Shown piece by piece: positions 1-11,850 of a stretch of DNA of 64,000 bases. The position numbers and the translations under genes were made by a program. Every line of letters begins with the position of its first letter. Within the stretch, counting starts at the first letter, position 1. The notes beneath the pieces were generated by a model. That model searched no databases. It was not told the origin of the DNA and saw only the letters and a program-made list of their open reading frames with translations. Source of the stretch: Alnus glutinosa (lineage: Eukaryota; Streptophyta; Magnoliopsida; Fagales; Betulaceae); assembly GCF_958979055.1 (NCBI RefSeq), contig NC_084896.1, positions 5,150,501-5,214,500 of the forward strand. The letters are read 5' to 3'.

Positions 1-68
1 GGTTTGAGTATTATCAAGTGAATAGGCAGGCTCCAAGGACAGGTGTCTTGAGCAGTAGCTATTCTTGA
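1..68 (+). CDS. 3' end of an unidentified protein-coding gene (partial)
   Basis: From base 3 one frame reads 21 codons ending in ...RTGVLSSSYS and then TGA at 66-68. The first bases may be exon or intron. I do not recognise the protein. The reason to treat it as coding is its position at the window edge, its plant-like composition, and the following region, which looks like a 3' UTR with a possible intron. The body of the gene lies to the left of the window, so the call rests on very little sequence and could be chance. Confidence 0.3.
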   Translation, partial: FEYYQVNRQAPRTGVLSSSYS

Positions 69-2364
69 AGCAGCAGAGATCCTTTCTCCCTTGGGGCAGC
101 ACCCACTTAGAGCATTGAGCTATGTTAAAGGCCCATGACATGAAAGCTGTGAGTTACAGTTGATAAGAATTGAAGTTGTTTCAAGCTTCCTCCTTCCTGT
201 TTCGGATCCATTAAGGTGAGCACCTTTAGGGTCATTTATTTGAAAGTGAACACCTTGAGAAGCCACCCTTTGGGTGTGACCTTCACGAAGGGCGAGTCTG
301 AGCCGAGCACTCCAAGCGGCTAATAACTCAACCTCAGAGAAATAAAATTCTAGGAGTTAGTCAACTATTGCAGTATGGCTTTCAACTCCCCTAAGCAGTC
401 TTCTTGTGAAGCGACCACAAATTTGACTTCACATTCTTTATTTTCAAGTTATCTGGTGTTCATGGAAATTTTTCTCAACCTACTATCTCTGTATCTCATC
501 CCTTACCCACATCCTGGTTCTTCCAAATGAGAATCTCTGCCACCTAGGTTCTCTCTCTCTCTCAAGGGCAAAGTTTTCTTTCTCAGGTCCTGGTGTTTTG
601 TTGCAGAAAATCTGAAATACTAAATTTTGAATGGCTGCTCAAGGAAGAAAAAAAAATCGAATGGCTGATTGATGGAGGTTGAAGAAAATATTGTTGAGAG
701 GATATTTCTATGCCCATGATTTTTTTTAACTCCAATAGATTAAGTTAATTGTTAATTATAATTTTAGCTGCAGTTTAAATCTTGTGAAGTTTTTGCTGGG
801 TACTATTGTGACTGGCAGCCAATTGAATAAGTCACTGGCAAGCAATCATGGTTTTATTGATTGTTCATTGACATGGTCCAAATGTAACAGTATTCATGTG
901 ATTTTTTTTATTTTTTATTTTTTATTTTTTATATCGCATGTATAAGTATCTGTCGTCAATATATCATGGTGTGTGAAGTGCTAATTTGGTGACTGCAACA
1001 GGTGCAAAATCAATTTGAAGAACTGTCCTTTTGAGGCGAAGATTATTTTCTTGATTTTCTGGCCCGTTAGGTAAATAGCCAAACAACTTGGTACTTGTTG
1101 GGATCTGGACCCATGAATGCTTTCATAACTTGTGACTTTTGGGGGTTTTAAAATCTTCTTGTATGCCTTATTTTGCCTTTGACACGATGGATTTGGATCA
1201 GTGCATGATTTTGTCCTAATTTGTTATTACCAAACTATTTGAGGGGGACTTAACACTCCCCAGTTATGATAAAAATGAGGCAGACAACATGGCTAAAATC
1301 ATTTTCCATGTTCCTGGGCAACAATGAACTTCTAATATCATATTTAATCATTTGGGAGGATTACTATGACATCAAAATATAGTAAATGATTGTTCTTGAG
1401 TGCTTTTGAAGTTTTCCAATCCTACCTTTGAGTAGAATGTGCATGCTGAAAATATTGACTTATTTGGAGGCATGGTGTCCTCCTGTCTTTTGTAGCGTGA
1501 AAGAAATGACAAAAGTTTTGAAGACAGTTAGAGAACGGTGATAGAACTTAAGTCTTTTCTTTTTGTCCGAAACTCTTTATCATTGAACAGCTGCTCTAGA
1601 TTTTAATATGCATAGTTTTCATGATTTTTTTGACTTGTTTTCTCTTTTTAACTGGGTTTTTCTCTTGTATACTCCATTTGTACTTGAGTTGCGCCTTTGT
1701 GTTTTTATTGATATTTCGTTTACTTATCAAAAAGAATGTGCATGCTGACATAGTAATAATATATTTCCTTCTCTTATTTTTTTTTTCTCAAACCACTCGA
1801 TTTAGTATATTCTGTGGAGATAAACTTACCATTTTTATTTTATCATCACTTGAAATGTTGAAGATTTAATGGTTACAAAATACGATTTCTGATATGTTAT
1901 TTCTACCAAGTAATTTACTTACGAGCGGAAAAAGATCTTTTCTGTTTGCAGATTGATGTGAAAGTGCTTGGTGGGTCAAGCATGAAGAGGAATTTGATCT
2001 AAACATCCGTCTGGGATGGTGGTGGTGGCGGCAGCAGAGACATCAGCATAAGGTTGTAGCTATTGTCATGGCTTATGCATCCTGAAGATTGCGTCTTGAA
2101 CAACAGAATTCAACCATCTCAATGACCTAATAATCTTGCCAATTGCTTTGCTACCTTGCTATATTTGCATCTGGGAGCATCTGCACATCTCCCACACAGA
2201 TTTTTAGTGCTATTTAGGATTAGGGAAGATAAAGAGGAGCTACGGCTGAGCAATCTGTGCTGGCCGAACCTGGGCTGCTTTTTGTTTTTGTCATGGCGAA
2301 TTTCTGATTATAACAGTTGGGGCTGCATTAGGTACATATGAGTCATATGACAGGGATTGAAAAC
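69..2364 (+). other. Probable 3' UTR and downstream spacer, with a candidate UTR intron
   Basis: No substantial coding frame is present. A consensus donor (AAG|GTGAGC, GT at 216-217) and a pyrimidine-rich acceptor (TTTGCAG ending at 1951) could define a 3'-UTR intron of about 1.74 kb. After the acceptor a 16-codon frame follows before TAA, too short to call an exon. A truncated LINE lies inside the candidate intron (1450-1732). The intron is inferred from splice signals only. Confidence 0.25.
1450..1732 (+). mobile_element. 5'-truncated LINE (L1-type) 3' end, flanked by a 16-bp TSD
   Basis: The 16-mer agaatgtgcatgctga occurs at 1434-1449 and again at 1733-1748, bounding a 283-bp insert. The insert ends with the wording typical of plant L1 3' UTRs: a CTTGTATACT..GTACTTG..TTGCGCC run, then TACTTATCAAAAA. 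Only the 3' UTR survives and no ORF remains. A perfect long TSD plus a 3' A-rich end is the signature of target-primed reverse transcription. Confidence 0.88.
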
Positions 2365-2379
2365 AATAAGCAGGTCCTA

Positions 2380-3384
2380 AAAGAGCTGTTGATTTTTCTC
2401 TCTCTTCGTCTTCCTGTGAGAGAAAAAAGAGAGAGAGTCTTATAGTGTGAACTGTTTTGCCGGAGGAGAGAGGCTCCTTTCCCTCCTCCCGGTAGTGCTT
2501 TTTGTTTTGCTCTCAGCCTTTGAGCTGTAGAGTTCCTTGGTTCCCCCCGGTAATACCGGTGGAGGCTGGTGTTCCCCTAGCTCCTTTTGAGCTATGGTGG
2601 TTTTGTTGTTGTTTTTCTTGTTTTATTTCTTCTGGTTTCTGGTAGGGAGATCCAACTCAAGAAGTCCAGTGGGGAGTGGCCGGCATCCTGTGTCGTCGAC
2701 GGTGTGTTTCTGGCCGGATTTTAGTGTTTTCTTGCAGCGGAGTTGAAGCTAGATCTACGCACATCCGTCGATTTCTGCTTGACACGCGCCACTCAGCCGC
2801 GTTCCCCGTCGCTTTCCGCCCCTACCGCCGGAAGTATTGCTCGCGTGCTTCATCGGAGCTCGGCGAGTGGTCCTCACGCGCCAGAGTGTTTTTGCTCTCT
2901 GATTGCGCGTGAAGGCCACGCTCTGCCTTTTCAAGCCGTGCTTGGCGGCGTCTGGGGTCTTCGGCGTTGGAGCTGCTGCTTGGTGCTCCCGGTGTCGGCG
3001 CGTGTACTACACGCGCCGCCACTCTGGCGAAGTCTGCCTTTTCTCCACTGTTTTGGCGCCTTGTTTTTAGGTTTTTCTCTGCCTTTGTGTTGTGCATTCC
3101 ATTTGTTTCCTTGGTACAGTTTGTTTCTGTATTGCATAACTTTTACTGGAATTTGTGTTCGCTAATTGCTAGATCGGCCCTCTTTTATGTTGAGAGTGTG
3201 CGTAAATGTAAAAAGAGGCCCAAATGTAATTCTTGTAATGTTTATGTTTCTGCTTCGACAGCTGTTTTGAAGTCAGATCCTTCTGACTTCAAGTTGTAAG
3301 GGTCTTAGACCTCCTTCTCATCTAAGCCTTCGGACCTTTTCAGTTAATACACTGGATAGCATATGCTATCATGTTCGAAAAAAA
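2380..3384 (+). mobile_element. A-tailed non-autonomous retroposon, copy 1 (about 1.0 kb, 15-bp TSD)
   Basis: The 15-mer aataagcaggtccta is present at 2365-2379 and 3385-3399. The insert ends in an A-run and carries no intact long ORF. It shares ordered blocks with two other inserts here (14403-15191 and about 15962-16905): a GGAGGCTCC segment near the 5' end, a block with AGATCTACGC then GACACGCGC, an AGATCCTTCTG segment near the 3' end, a GCATATGCTATC-like stretch, and the A-tail. LINE machinery probably moved it. I cannot assign it to a named SINE or LINE family. Confidence 0.8.
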
Positions 3385-3399
3385 AATAAGCAGGTCCTA

Positions 3400-4340
3400 G
3401 AGAAAGTTGAAATATTAGTTTCTTTTTATTTATTTTTTAGCCATACCGCAAAGATTTATAGGGATACTGCCAAAGATGACAATGTTATATTGTTCACAAA
3501 CCTGTGTTTTTGTCATGAGAGAGTGAGAGAGAATCTGTTTGGTTTGGTTTGGTTTAGTGGTTCAAAACGTACTATTAAAAAAAATTAAAAGTGATTTTCA
3601 AATGCAGTTAATAAAATTATAATTTTTAAAAATGTAATTAAGCATATAATAAAATCATTTTTTATTTTTACTTTTAAAATTGTGCATTTCAAAAACCCAT
3701 TCCTTGTCTACAGTTTGAAAATCTGAATTTTCTTTTGCGTATTAAAATAGCTATTATTTTCAAACGCGCTTTGAAACTGAAATTAGAGTTATTAAGTAAA
3801 AAGTACGTAAATTTTTGTTTCCAATCTTTTTACTGTATATAAGCCTCTCTGATCTCTTTCTTCAGACAATTTATCTTTGCTAATTTAATTATATATTCGT
3901 TTTTTTTTTTGGGTTATGCTCAGGTACCTAAGATTTGCTTGTGCTCATTCTAGATCTGAAATACCATCTTCATGTTAGAACTGCAAGCATGGATTTGATC
4001 AAGAACTCTTTTCGTCAAGGGTTAGCAATCAATCGTGCTCTCTCGACAGTAAAGCGAGACCGGCTTTGCCATGGAAAAAGAAAACTTTAGAAAGCATTGC
4101 AAATATAAGAAAATCATAATCTCCTCTCTTTTCACCTATCACCTGATGAAAAGCCATGATCTAATCTCAAAACTTTAATAAACCATCCTAATTCTATTGC
4201 TAATGCATATACAATATTACCTTTACCCCCCCTCCGATATTTCTCATTCTCGCAGCCCTCAAGGCTTCCGCCTTCCAGACCAGCTCTACAGCTTCTTTGT
4301 TAGTTTTGATTAGGTGTTTCAACTTACCTGCACCTAGAAG
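3400..4340. other. Spacer between the retroposon and the RopGEF 3' end
   Basis: AT-rich with no supported gene. The part from about 3540 to 3785 has MITE-like wording (a TTTGGTTTGG start and an inverted CAAACGCGCTTTGAAACTG-like end), but no convincing TSD was found. The last few hundred bases probably include the 3' UTR of the minus-strand RopGEF gene. Confidence 0.4.
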
Positions 4341-7300
4341 TCAATCACGCTCTGGAGCATTTCCGGGAACTCTTCTTGCACTGACGTTCCCAGCATATGA
4401 CCAAACTTGGTCAAAATCTGCCGGGACTAATTTTTCTGACTTCAGGTCAGTTGCTTCCTTAAGACCAGTCCTCTTAAGAGAGGAAGGTGCCCTCCCTGGG
4501 CTTCCCATTACTGGAGTGGAAGAACAGAAGGTCGGAGTTGCAAATGGAGAGGCGTATGGGGTGTGGTGGATCGAGAAGGGGCTAGGAGACATTCGCTTCT
4601 GAATAGGAATACCGCCTAGACCACCCCTGCTGAAAATAGACATTGTTTCAGCTGCTGCACAACGCTTCGTCGCATCATCGACGTAAAGGACGTCATCTAT
4701 CCTGGCCGTTATGTTAAAGGCCAAGCTTTCCATCACCCTTGAGTAGCTTTCAAGAATTGACTGCCCTACATCCTGCAAGAAATAAATGCTTTCAATATTT
4801 ACATCACTGGAAAGTTCTTATCATCTTCTACCAGAATGTACTGCATGGCAATAGCACGGTAAAGACAAATGGGGAACCTTCTTTAAGAAGACGAAATGTA
4901 CACAAAAGAACTATAGATCAAACTCTCATCTATTTTCCCCTCTTTTCCTCTCTCCCTTTCTTAATAAGATTATGACGAGACATGTGACTTTGCCTCCATG
5001 GCCCTACTAAAAGGTTCCAACTACCAAAATGCATCTAGGGAATGACTCCAATTGTCTAATATCACTGTCCCTTGAACTATTTGTTGTAACAGCCCATCAA
5101 GATTGTGAATATGCCATATGCTTGACTGTATAGTTGGTAGCTTGTACTGGCACACGATTGCACCAAACCTCTAAATCACAATGCCCATAAATTACCAAGA
5201 AACCCCTTTTCCTCACTGCACCATTAGAGCCACATTGTATTAACAACTAAATAACGGATGCTATTTGTTGTGAATATCCCCAAAAGTGAGTCACCACATA
5301 CTTGGCATCAATAACCAAAGTAATGTGTGTGGGCGTATAATGTCAGGTTTACTGGACAATAAAAGGTTATCAGAGCATAATACCTTATTATATTGGATCT
5401 TATTCATATCCAGTGCAGTTTGTGGGAGGCCAGGGAAACGAAGCCTCAAGCTCTGTAAGAGGGTCTCTGCTCTTTGGGCCAAAAAATGATTCTTCTCAGC
5501 ATCAGCTACAAGGCCCTTGACCTTGCCACCCCAAGACGAGCGCCTAGATTTAATGTGATTTGCGTGTTTCCTCCGGTTTTTTTGCTTCCAGACATGCACT
5601 GCTGCTTCTATCCTGTTAGCTATCTCCAGAGTGTGATGCTCGGATGAAAGGTCCAGGCAATCAAGTAGACATTCTGGTGAGAACAGGTCAGCAGTTATGT
5701 AGCGATAAATGATATCACCAAGACAAGCTTTTCCACTCTGCAATGCAATCAGACAACAAAAGGAATCAAATGAAGTGTTAATAGAAATCAACTATAACCA
5801 AGTAGCATATTTGTTCGTATGTGCAATGAAACAGTTTCTGAATTGGCTATTGTTATGATATGTTGAATTCCATTCAGCTCTACAATTAGATTAAGACATC
5901 ATAAACATCTTATACTGTTAAAATCAAATAAGGCATAAAAACATGATTTCTCCATCTCTTATGTTCTGCAGATAGATTGCTTCATTGTTCAATAATCATC
6001 AAATTTTGAAAAGAACCATTACCACTTACCATATAACTTAGAAACTAAATTGGTCTAACTTAGAGAAACATGTTGCACCTTTCAGAAAATAACACAATCA
6101 CGTAAAATAGACATCCAGACTTAATTTCTGTGAGATCAAGAGCCATTGGCTAATCAAATGATAAAATTCAAGGGTTTCACTAATTCTAAGGGACATTATC
6201 GAATGACAAAGCTCCAGCGGGATTGCCAAAGGACTCTGAAATATAAAGGAACTAGATAATCTCAGATTTAAGCGTCAACAAATTTTCAAACTCTATTTGA
6301 CTATGGATCTACTGGGTATAAAAAAGAAATAATCCCTAAGTTCCTAGGAGGCTAGGAGCAACATTCTTCCAAGACCACTCCACAGGCCATAACCCCACCT
6401 ACATCTTCAATTTGAAAACATTTCCAACAACCAGCAGTAAGATATCATAGACCACTTATAAGTTGCCAACCCAGTTAGTTGATGAGATGCATACTAATAC
6501 ATGAAGCAAAACAAATGATATGTGCTAGCAAGTTTAGTCTTTGGCTGTGTCATGTTAACATTATAATCCCAAGCGGCATAGAAACCCATACCTTGGGCAA
6601 GGTCTCCAAGTAAGCACTGGGGATCTCCATCTCAGCTAGCACACCACTATTAATCGCCAAGGCCGCCTTCAATATCTGGTTCGTGCAGTCCCTGCACTGC
6701 TGCAACCTCTTCCTGGCATCCTCCGACAACCCACATGGCTGCACTTTCGGACAGGGCAGCCACCACTTCTCTTCCTGCCTAATCGAAGGCCTCCCACCAC
6801 ATGATCCATAGGCATCACAATCATTCGATTCGCCCAGAACTATCCCCCTATCAACGTACCAAAACTCCGTATCACAAAACCCATCAAGCATACTAATCAG
6901 CATTGCATCAAGCTTCTTCAGCGCGGGTAGATTCACGTACAAATCTGAACGTGGTCGTGTTGCCATTACTTCATATGTGCCCCCACCCGGAAACTGTTGT
7001 ATGGAAGGCACGAGCTCAACTATGGAATCGCTTACGCATAAGAGCCACTCCATTTCTCGGTGCCACATTGCCTTCTTCTGCGGCGCCAGTGGCTCTAACC
7101 TCCACAGCTCACCAAACACCGTCGCTGCCATAGCAAACAAAATTAAATTTCAGCGCCATAACAACCAAAATCATACCAAAAACATATTCATATATACATA
7201 TATAACTGACCAGACAAATTGGTAATGGCGTTTGAGATGGCGAGGGCAGTGCACACTCCTTTCCCTCCTCCAGACATGTCTTCTCCAAGAAGAAGCTTCG

Positions 7301-8002
7301 CGAACCTCTCCTTCATCATCTCAACCTCTGTTGAAAAACATGAAAATCAATTAAAAAATCCTTGTAAAATTGCAGTCTGAGTTCTCAGTTTAACTATCCA
7401 CAGTATAAATCCGTGTTTGGTTGCAGAGAAACTTGGGAGGAAAATCGGTATAAAATAAAAAACAAAACACAGAAATTAATCGAAGACACCCATTCCATTG
7501 TGTTTCTCATTTTACAGTGAATCGGCAAAGCCAATTTGAGTCTCATTTTCCTGAGGATATAAAACAAAGAGAACAGAAGCTCAAGCAGCGAAGAGAACTA
7601 GTTGTACTCAAACAAACCAAAAAGTAAGCACAAATCTCACTCCCCCGTCTTGATTTAGCACCAAATTAAGAGGCAAAATGAAAATATCCAATAATTACTA
7701 AAAATAAAAGATAAAGTACCGGACAAATCAGTTTCCCGTTTCTCAGGCTTCACATCCCAAACCACATCCTTGCCCACCGGCAGCATCACCGGCGCCGAAA
7801 AACCGAAATTCCCGGCGACTGGACGGGGGGACGACGTCATCGAACTCGAAGCGCCGCCCTCGGCGTCAAACCGCCGGCACGAGAAGCTACTGCAGCTCTC
7901 GGACTCGCTGACGTCAGCGCTCGGGCTGTAGCTCCCACACCGCTCACTCTGCTCCTGGTCGGAGCCGGAGCCGGAACCCTCCTCCGACGACACGCTGCCC
8001 AT
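4341..8002 (-). CDS. ROPGEF1: Rop guanine nucleotide exchange factor, PRONE domain (RopGEF1-like)
   Basis: Five exons on the minus strand: 7720-8002, 7211-7327, 6592-7124, 5384-5737 and 4341-4772, all with GT-AG introns and consistent phases. They give 572 residues. RopGEFs exchange GDP for GTP on plant ROP GTPases at the plasma membrane, linking receptor kinases to polar growth. The serine- and acid-rich N-terminus (residues 1-90) precedes the PRONE domain, which begins at [20 protein letters not shown] and includes [41 protein letters not shown] and [15 protein letters not shown]. The variable C-terminus ends in a TPERD-like PERD tail, as in RopGEF1. The start is the ATG at 8000-8002, from which the MGSVSSEEG opening matches the family. 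Arabidopsis RopGEF1 is of similar length. RopGEF paralogues share the PRONE core, so the number in the symbol is less certain than the family. Confidence 0.95.
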
Positions 8003-8252
8003 ACTGATTCCCAAGATCCGACGGTAACAACAAATCTCAAGCGCTCAGGGCGCACATTTGGTGCAACGAGGCTTAGCGCAGGCAATTGGAGCTCTCGCTT
8101 TCCCTCTCGCGTGGTCTGAAATGGTAACGTGGGGGTGATTGATGCAACAAAAAGCAAAAGCAGATATAAAAAGCTCTCACAATGCACACTTTTCTCTATT
8201 CTCCTCCCTTTGATCCTCTTTCCTACATTATATATATATATATATATATGCT
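8003..8252 (-). promoter_or_regulatory. Probable 5' UTR and core promoter of the RopGEF gene
   Basis: Upstream of the RopGEF start lies a pyrimidine-rich leader and then a (TA)n tract at about 8229-8250, roughly 230 bp from the ATG, which could serve as or overlap a TATA element. Its role is inferred from position only. A (GAT)n run follows at about 8297-8314. Confidence 0.3.
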
Positions 8253-10995
8253 CAACAGTTCGGTAATGCCAGTGGTAGTGCTATAGTGGTCGCTACTGAT
8301 GATGATGATGATGCGGTAGCAAAAGCCAAGAAAAGCAAAAGAGACGGCGTCTGCAGGGGGTTGTCTTTCCGTAACACCAGGGCTGGACACCCGACACGGA
8401 CTTTACCAACGGGACCCACTCTGTACCCCTTATAAACGTACTGGTAGGATGGAACGGAAACGGTGCTTTGTGGAGTGAGAGTGTTAATTCGGGCGGGTAA
8501 CGGAGCGAATTTGCAAGTGAGATTGGAAACGGCGGTTAATTTTTCGCGGGGGAGATTTATTGAAAAGCGGGCGTTCTCAGAGTATGTACCGTGGCCTCTC
8601 CACCCAAAGCGTCAGATTGGAACATGTTCTTTAAGTCTCGCGTTTGACTTCATCCTTCTGTAATGCAACTTTAAAAGTTATAATCTAAACTGAGATGAAA
8701 TTAAAAAATAAAATAAAATTATGAATTAATCTTCTCACATGTTTGTTCAATGAACTTTAGGATTATTTATTGAGGTTTTTTAAAATTAAGATTACATCAC
8801 GGATTATGATCTTTTAATTTATAAAATACTATATCAGGTTCAATTTTAAAATATTAGCCACTGTGTTTTTAAATTAAATGATTGAAAAATTTATAACATA
8901 AATAATTCTCACTTTTATCAATTCAGTATTTATAACATTTCACTACATTTTAAAAGTAATAAATACTGGACTGATAAAATCTTTAACTATTGATTTGAAA
9001 ATAATAATTAAAAGTTAGGCCATGTTTATTAATAAATCATTTGTTTTATATCCTCAATCTAAAGACATTAATAAATCATTCCTAACACAAAATACTTATT
9101 TAAACACAAAAATAATTTTCACTTTTATGACGTCATAAAAAGTGTATTAAAACTAGTCAAGAAACTGTGCACCAATTCCTTAAAAAAAATTAAAATTATT
9201 AATCCATTTGATATTATCATAAACTATCAATTATTCAACAGTTTTACCTTTACTTAGTTACAAGTACACGCTTTAATTAAAATGTTTTTCAGTGCAAACC
9301 CTTTGAATGCAATTAAAAGTTAAAAGTTAAACCGGATGATGAAAATCGATGAGTTAAAGAGTTCTCTCCAGCAACCGTACGATCTAGTACAGTAATCTGG
9401 GCCGTTGGAAGGGAACCGAAGATGCCTCGCATTTACGGCCCCACAGGACCTCCCACATCAGCTGCTGACAAGTCTGACATTGTGTGGAGGAGAAGCATTC
9501 TTTCTCGGATGTGGTTTGCGTATACAATCGTTACCACGTTAAACACACTTTATTTCAAAGATTTCACGGTGATGTGCGGTCTCAGATTCACACAGGAACA
9601 TTTGACCGTCCCAAAAGCAGAAAAATACCACGTGTCGCTTCCCGATTTAGCCGATCTCCTCGAAGCAGATTTCATTTACGTCACTGAAATCCTCCAATCC
9701 GATGGTTGTGATTAAACAATACTCTTTTAATTGCCCTCTGTTTACCGATACAATTATTTAAAACCCGCCGTTGATTCCCGAGCCGACTTGTGAGGACCAC
9801 CATAGACTCGTAGAGTCTCATGCACGTGAAGAACCAGGCGGCTAAAAAGAGTGTAGGTCGGCTGGTCGGGTTTAAGATATGTGGATGGGAAAGCAGATCA
9901 TGAACCGTTTGTATTATTCACACTCAGAAGGGTTAATACACAGTGTACGATCAGCCACAGTGGATAATTAAACCCAGTCAATCGAGACCCTTTGATCTCA
10001 GTGATAATTGACCTCCTAGACTTAATTAGTTTTATGACTTCGAAATTTTGGAGTTGGTGATCACTGCTGATTACAAAGAGATTTCTTTGAAAAAATATAT
10101 ACACAATCCCAAAGACATTTAAGGGATTCAAGCGAATAAAAACAGTTGTTGACTATCATGAATGATCCAACTAACACCGTTGACGTGACTCACTCGACGT
10201 TCAAACTGTCTGCTTAATTAACTTAATTTGGTGCTTAAACTTTCGTGATTATCTATGTGCCGGGCCTTAAGTATCCGTTATTAGATTTTGGGGGATTTTA
10301 TTTATTCCCTCAACTCTTTTAAAAATTAACAATAATAATTGAAATTATTACTGTCTAGTTAAAGTTATGATGGATCGGGCAATGGGCAGGGACGTGATTC
10401 GTCGAAATATGTTGCGGATCTGGAAACTGATTGGAATGGTGACATTCAAAGAGTTAAACAAAGCATAGATCAGATTTAGATGGAATAAATTTCTTCTTGT
10501 ATCTATGATATTGTTTTGTTAGACCAATAAACTCTATTTTTATGAAATGAATAAAGAATAAGCATTGCTATAAAAAACAATAATAAATTAAATTAATCTA
10601 AAGTAACAACAATGACTTTTAAAAATGGAATATATTATTATACCATAAAGCGGGAAAGATTAAACCTTATAACTAATTTTAGGAAATGCCAATATTCTTT
10701 CAACAATAATAATACGATGAATTCGACTTAGACCCGGTTCTAGTTAAAACTATTTTAATTAGAATTAAAGTACATGTCTTTTATGTTTTATTATAAGATA
10801 CACGTGTCACAATTTTAATAAGTCCAATTTCAATTAAAATTGAACCTAAGGGATAACCTAATGGGATAAATAGTAGAGTAACGCTCTTCCTCTATCAAAA
10901 ACCTCTCCTAGGTTAATTGAAATTAAACTATGCTCACTTTTTTTTCTTTCTTTCCATTATTTTTTTTTAAAAAAAGTTAATTATGTTTGAAACAA
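8253..10995. other. Intergenic, no supported gene
   Basis: Mostly AT-rich. A 97-codon open frame at 9422-9715 (+) has no recognisable motif and no exon context, so I do not call it. Nothing else with clear structure was seen. Confidence 0.5.
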
Positions 10996-11850
10996 GGGAA
11001 AAATACATTTTATCCCTAATGTTTCACCCATTTTTCAATATTGCCTCCAAAAAGTGAAAAAATTTGCAATGGACCTCAACAAAGTTTTTTAATTTTGTAA
11101 TGTAGCCCATCCATTTGAGGATTTCGTCTTCCCTGACGGAAATTGCCACACTTGCGTCGCATGAGTGATTTTTGCCGTCTTCTTCACCAAATTGCCCTCA
11201 TGTAATTGAAAAATTCTCTGTCGTTAATCTACAAATAAAATTTAATCCCAACGCAATTGTTTCAAATGAAACCACTTGTGTCACATTCAACGAATACTCT
11301 CCACCGCCACCCCAACACATCACCAACCCAGTTGTTCGTCTAATCTCACAACTATGGCTCTCCCAAAGCGCCAAAGTCGAGAACTCTTACGCCAAATTCT
11401 AAGAAGGAACATTCAACTGTCCATAATCGTTGTTTCCTTTGCAAACCGCAAACCACAAACCTAGTAGAGTTGAATCTGCAGACATGTGAACCACGCGCTA
11501 CAATACTTGTCATCGACATGTTCCCAAACTCTCTCTGCATCTGATTCGCCAGGAAAGTATTGTTTCCTCAACAACGAACCTCATGATTGTTCAAATACCG
11601 CAAGAGAACCCAAACCCAGATGAAATTGGCGCAAACCTCATTTCAACGCAAACCTAATTTGGTGAAGAAGACAGCAAAGATTACACGTGCGGCAATTTTC
11701 CTTGGGGAAAACGGAATCCTATAATGAATATGTTACATTGCAAAATTATGAAACTTTTGTAGGATTCATTGCAATTTTTTTTTTTTTTTACTTTTGAGAC
11801 AATATTGAAAAATTTGTGAAACATTGGGGGTAAAATGTATTTTTTTTCCT
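10996..11850. mobile_element. Long-TIR non-autonomous element (Mutator-like), about 0.85 kb
   Basis: The left arm (about 10996-11205) and the right arm (about 11650-11850) are imperfect inverted copies. The outer segment AATACATTTTATCCC..AATGTTTCACCC..TTTTTCAATATTG reappears inverted at the right end. Inner segments containing GTCTTCTTCACCAAATT and GGAAATTGCC are inverted too. Arms near 200 bp suggest a MULE or foldback MITE. No transposase is present. A 9-bp TSD is not certain. Confidence 0.65.

Noticed and set aside
1952..2002. 16-codon stretch after an acceptor site, as a terminal coding exon
   Set aside because: The upstream frame already stops at 66-68 and the stretch is too short to recognise; kept only as a possible UTR exon.
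7837..8187. 116-codon frame overlapping the RopGEF first exon
   Set aside because: It lacks an ATG start at its 5' end and is out of frame with the conserved protein.
9422..9715. 97-codon open frame on the plus strand
   Set aside because: No domain or motif recognised, no splice context, and it lies in repeat-poor spacer with no supporting neighbour. Likely chance.
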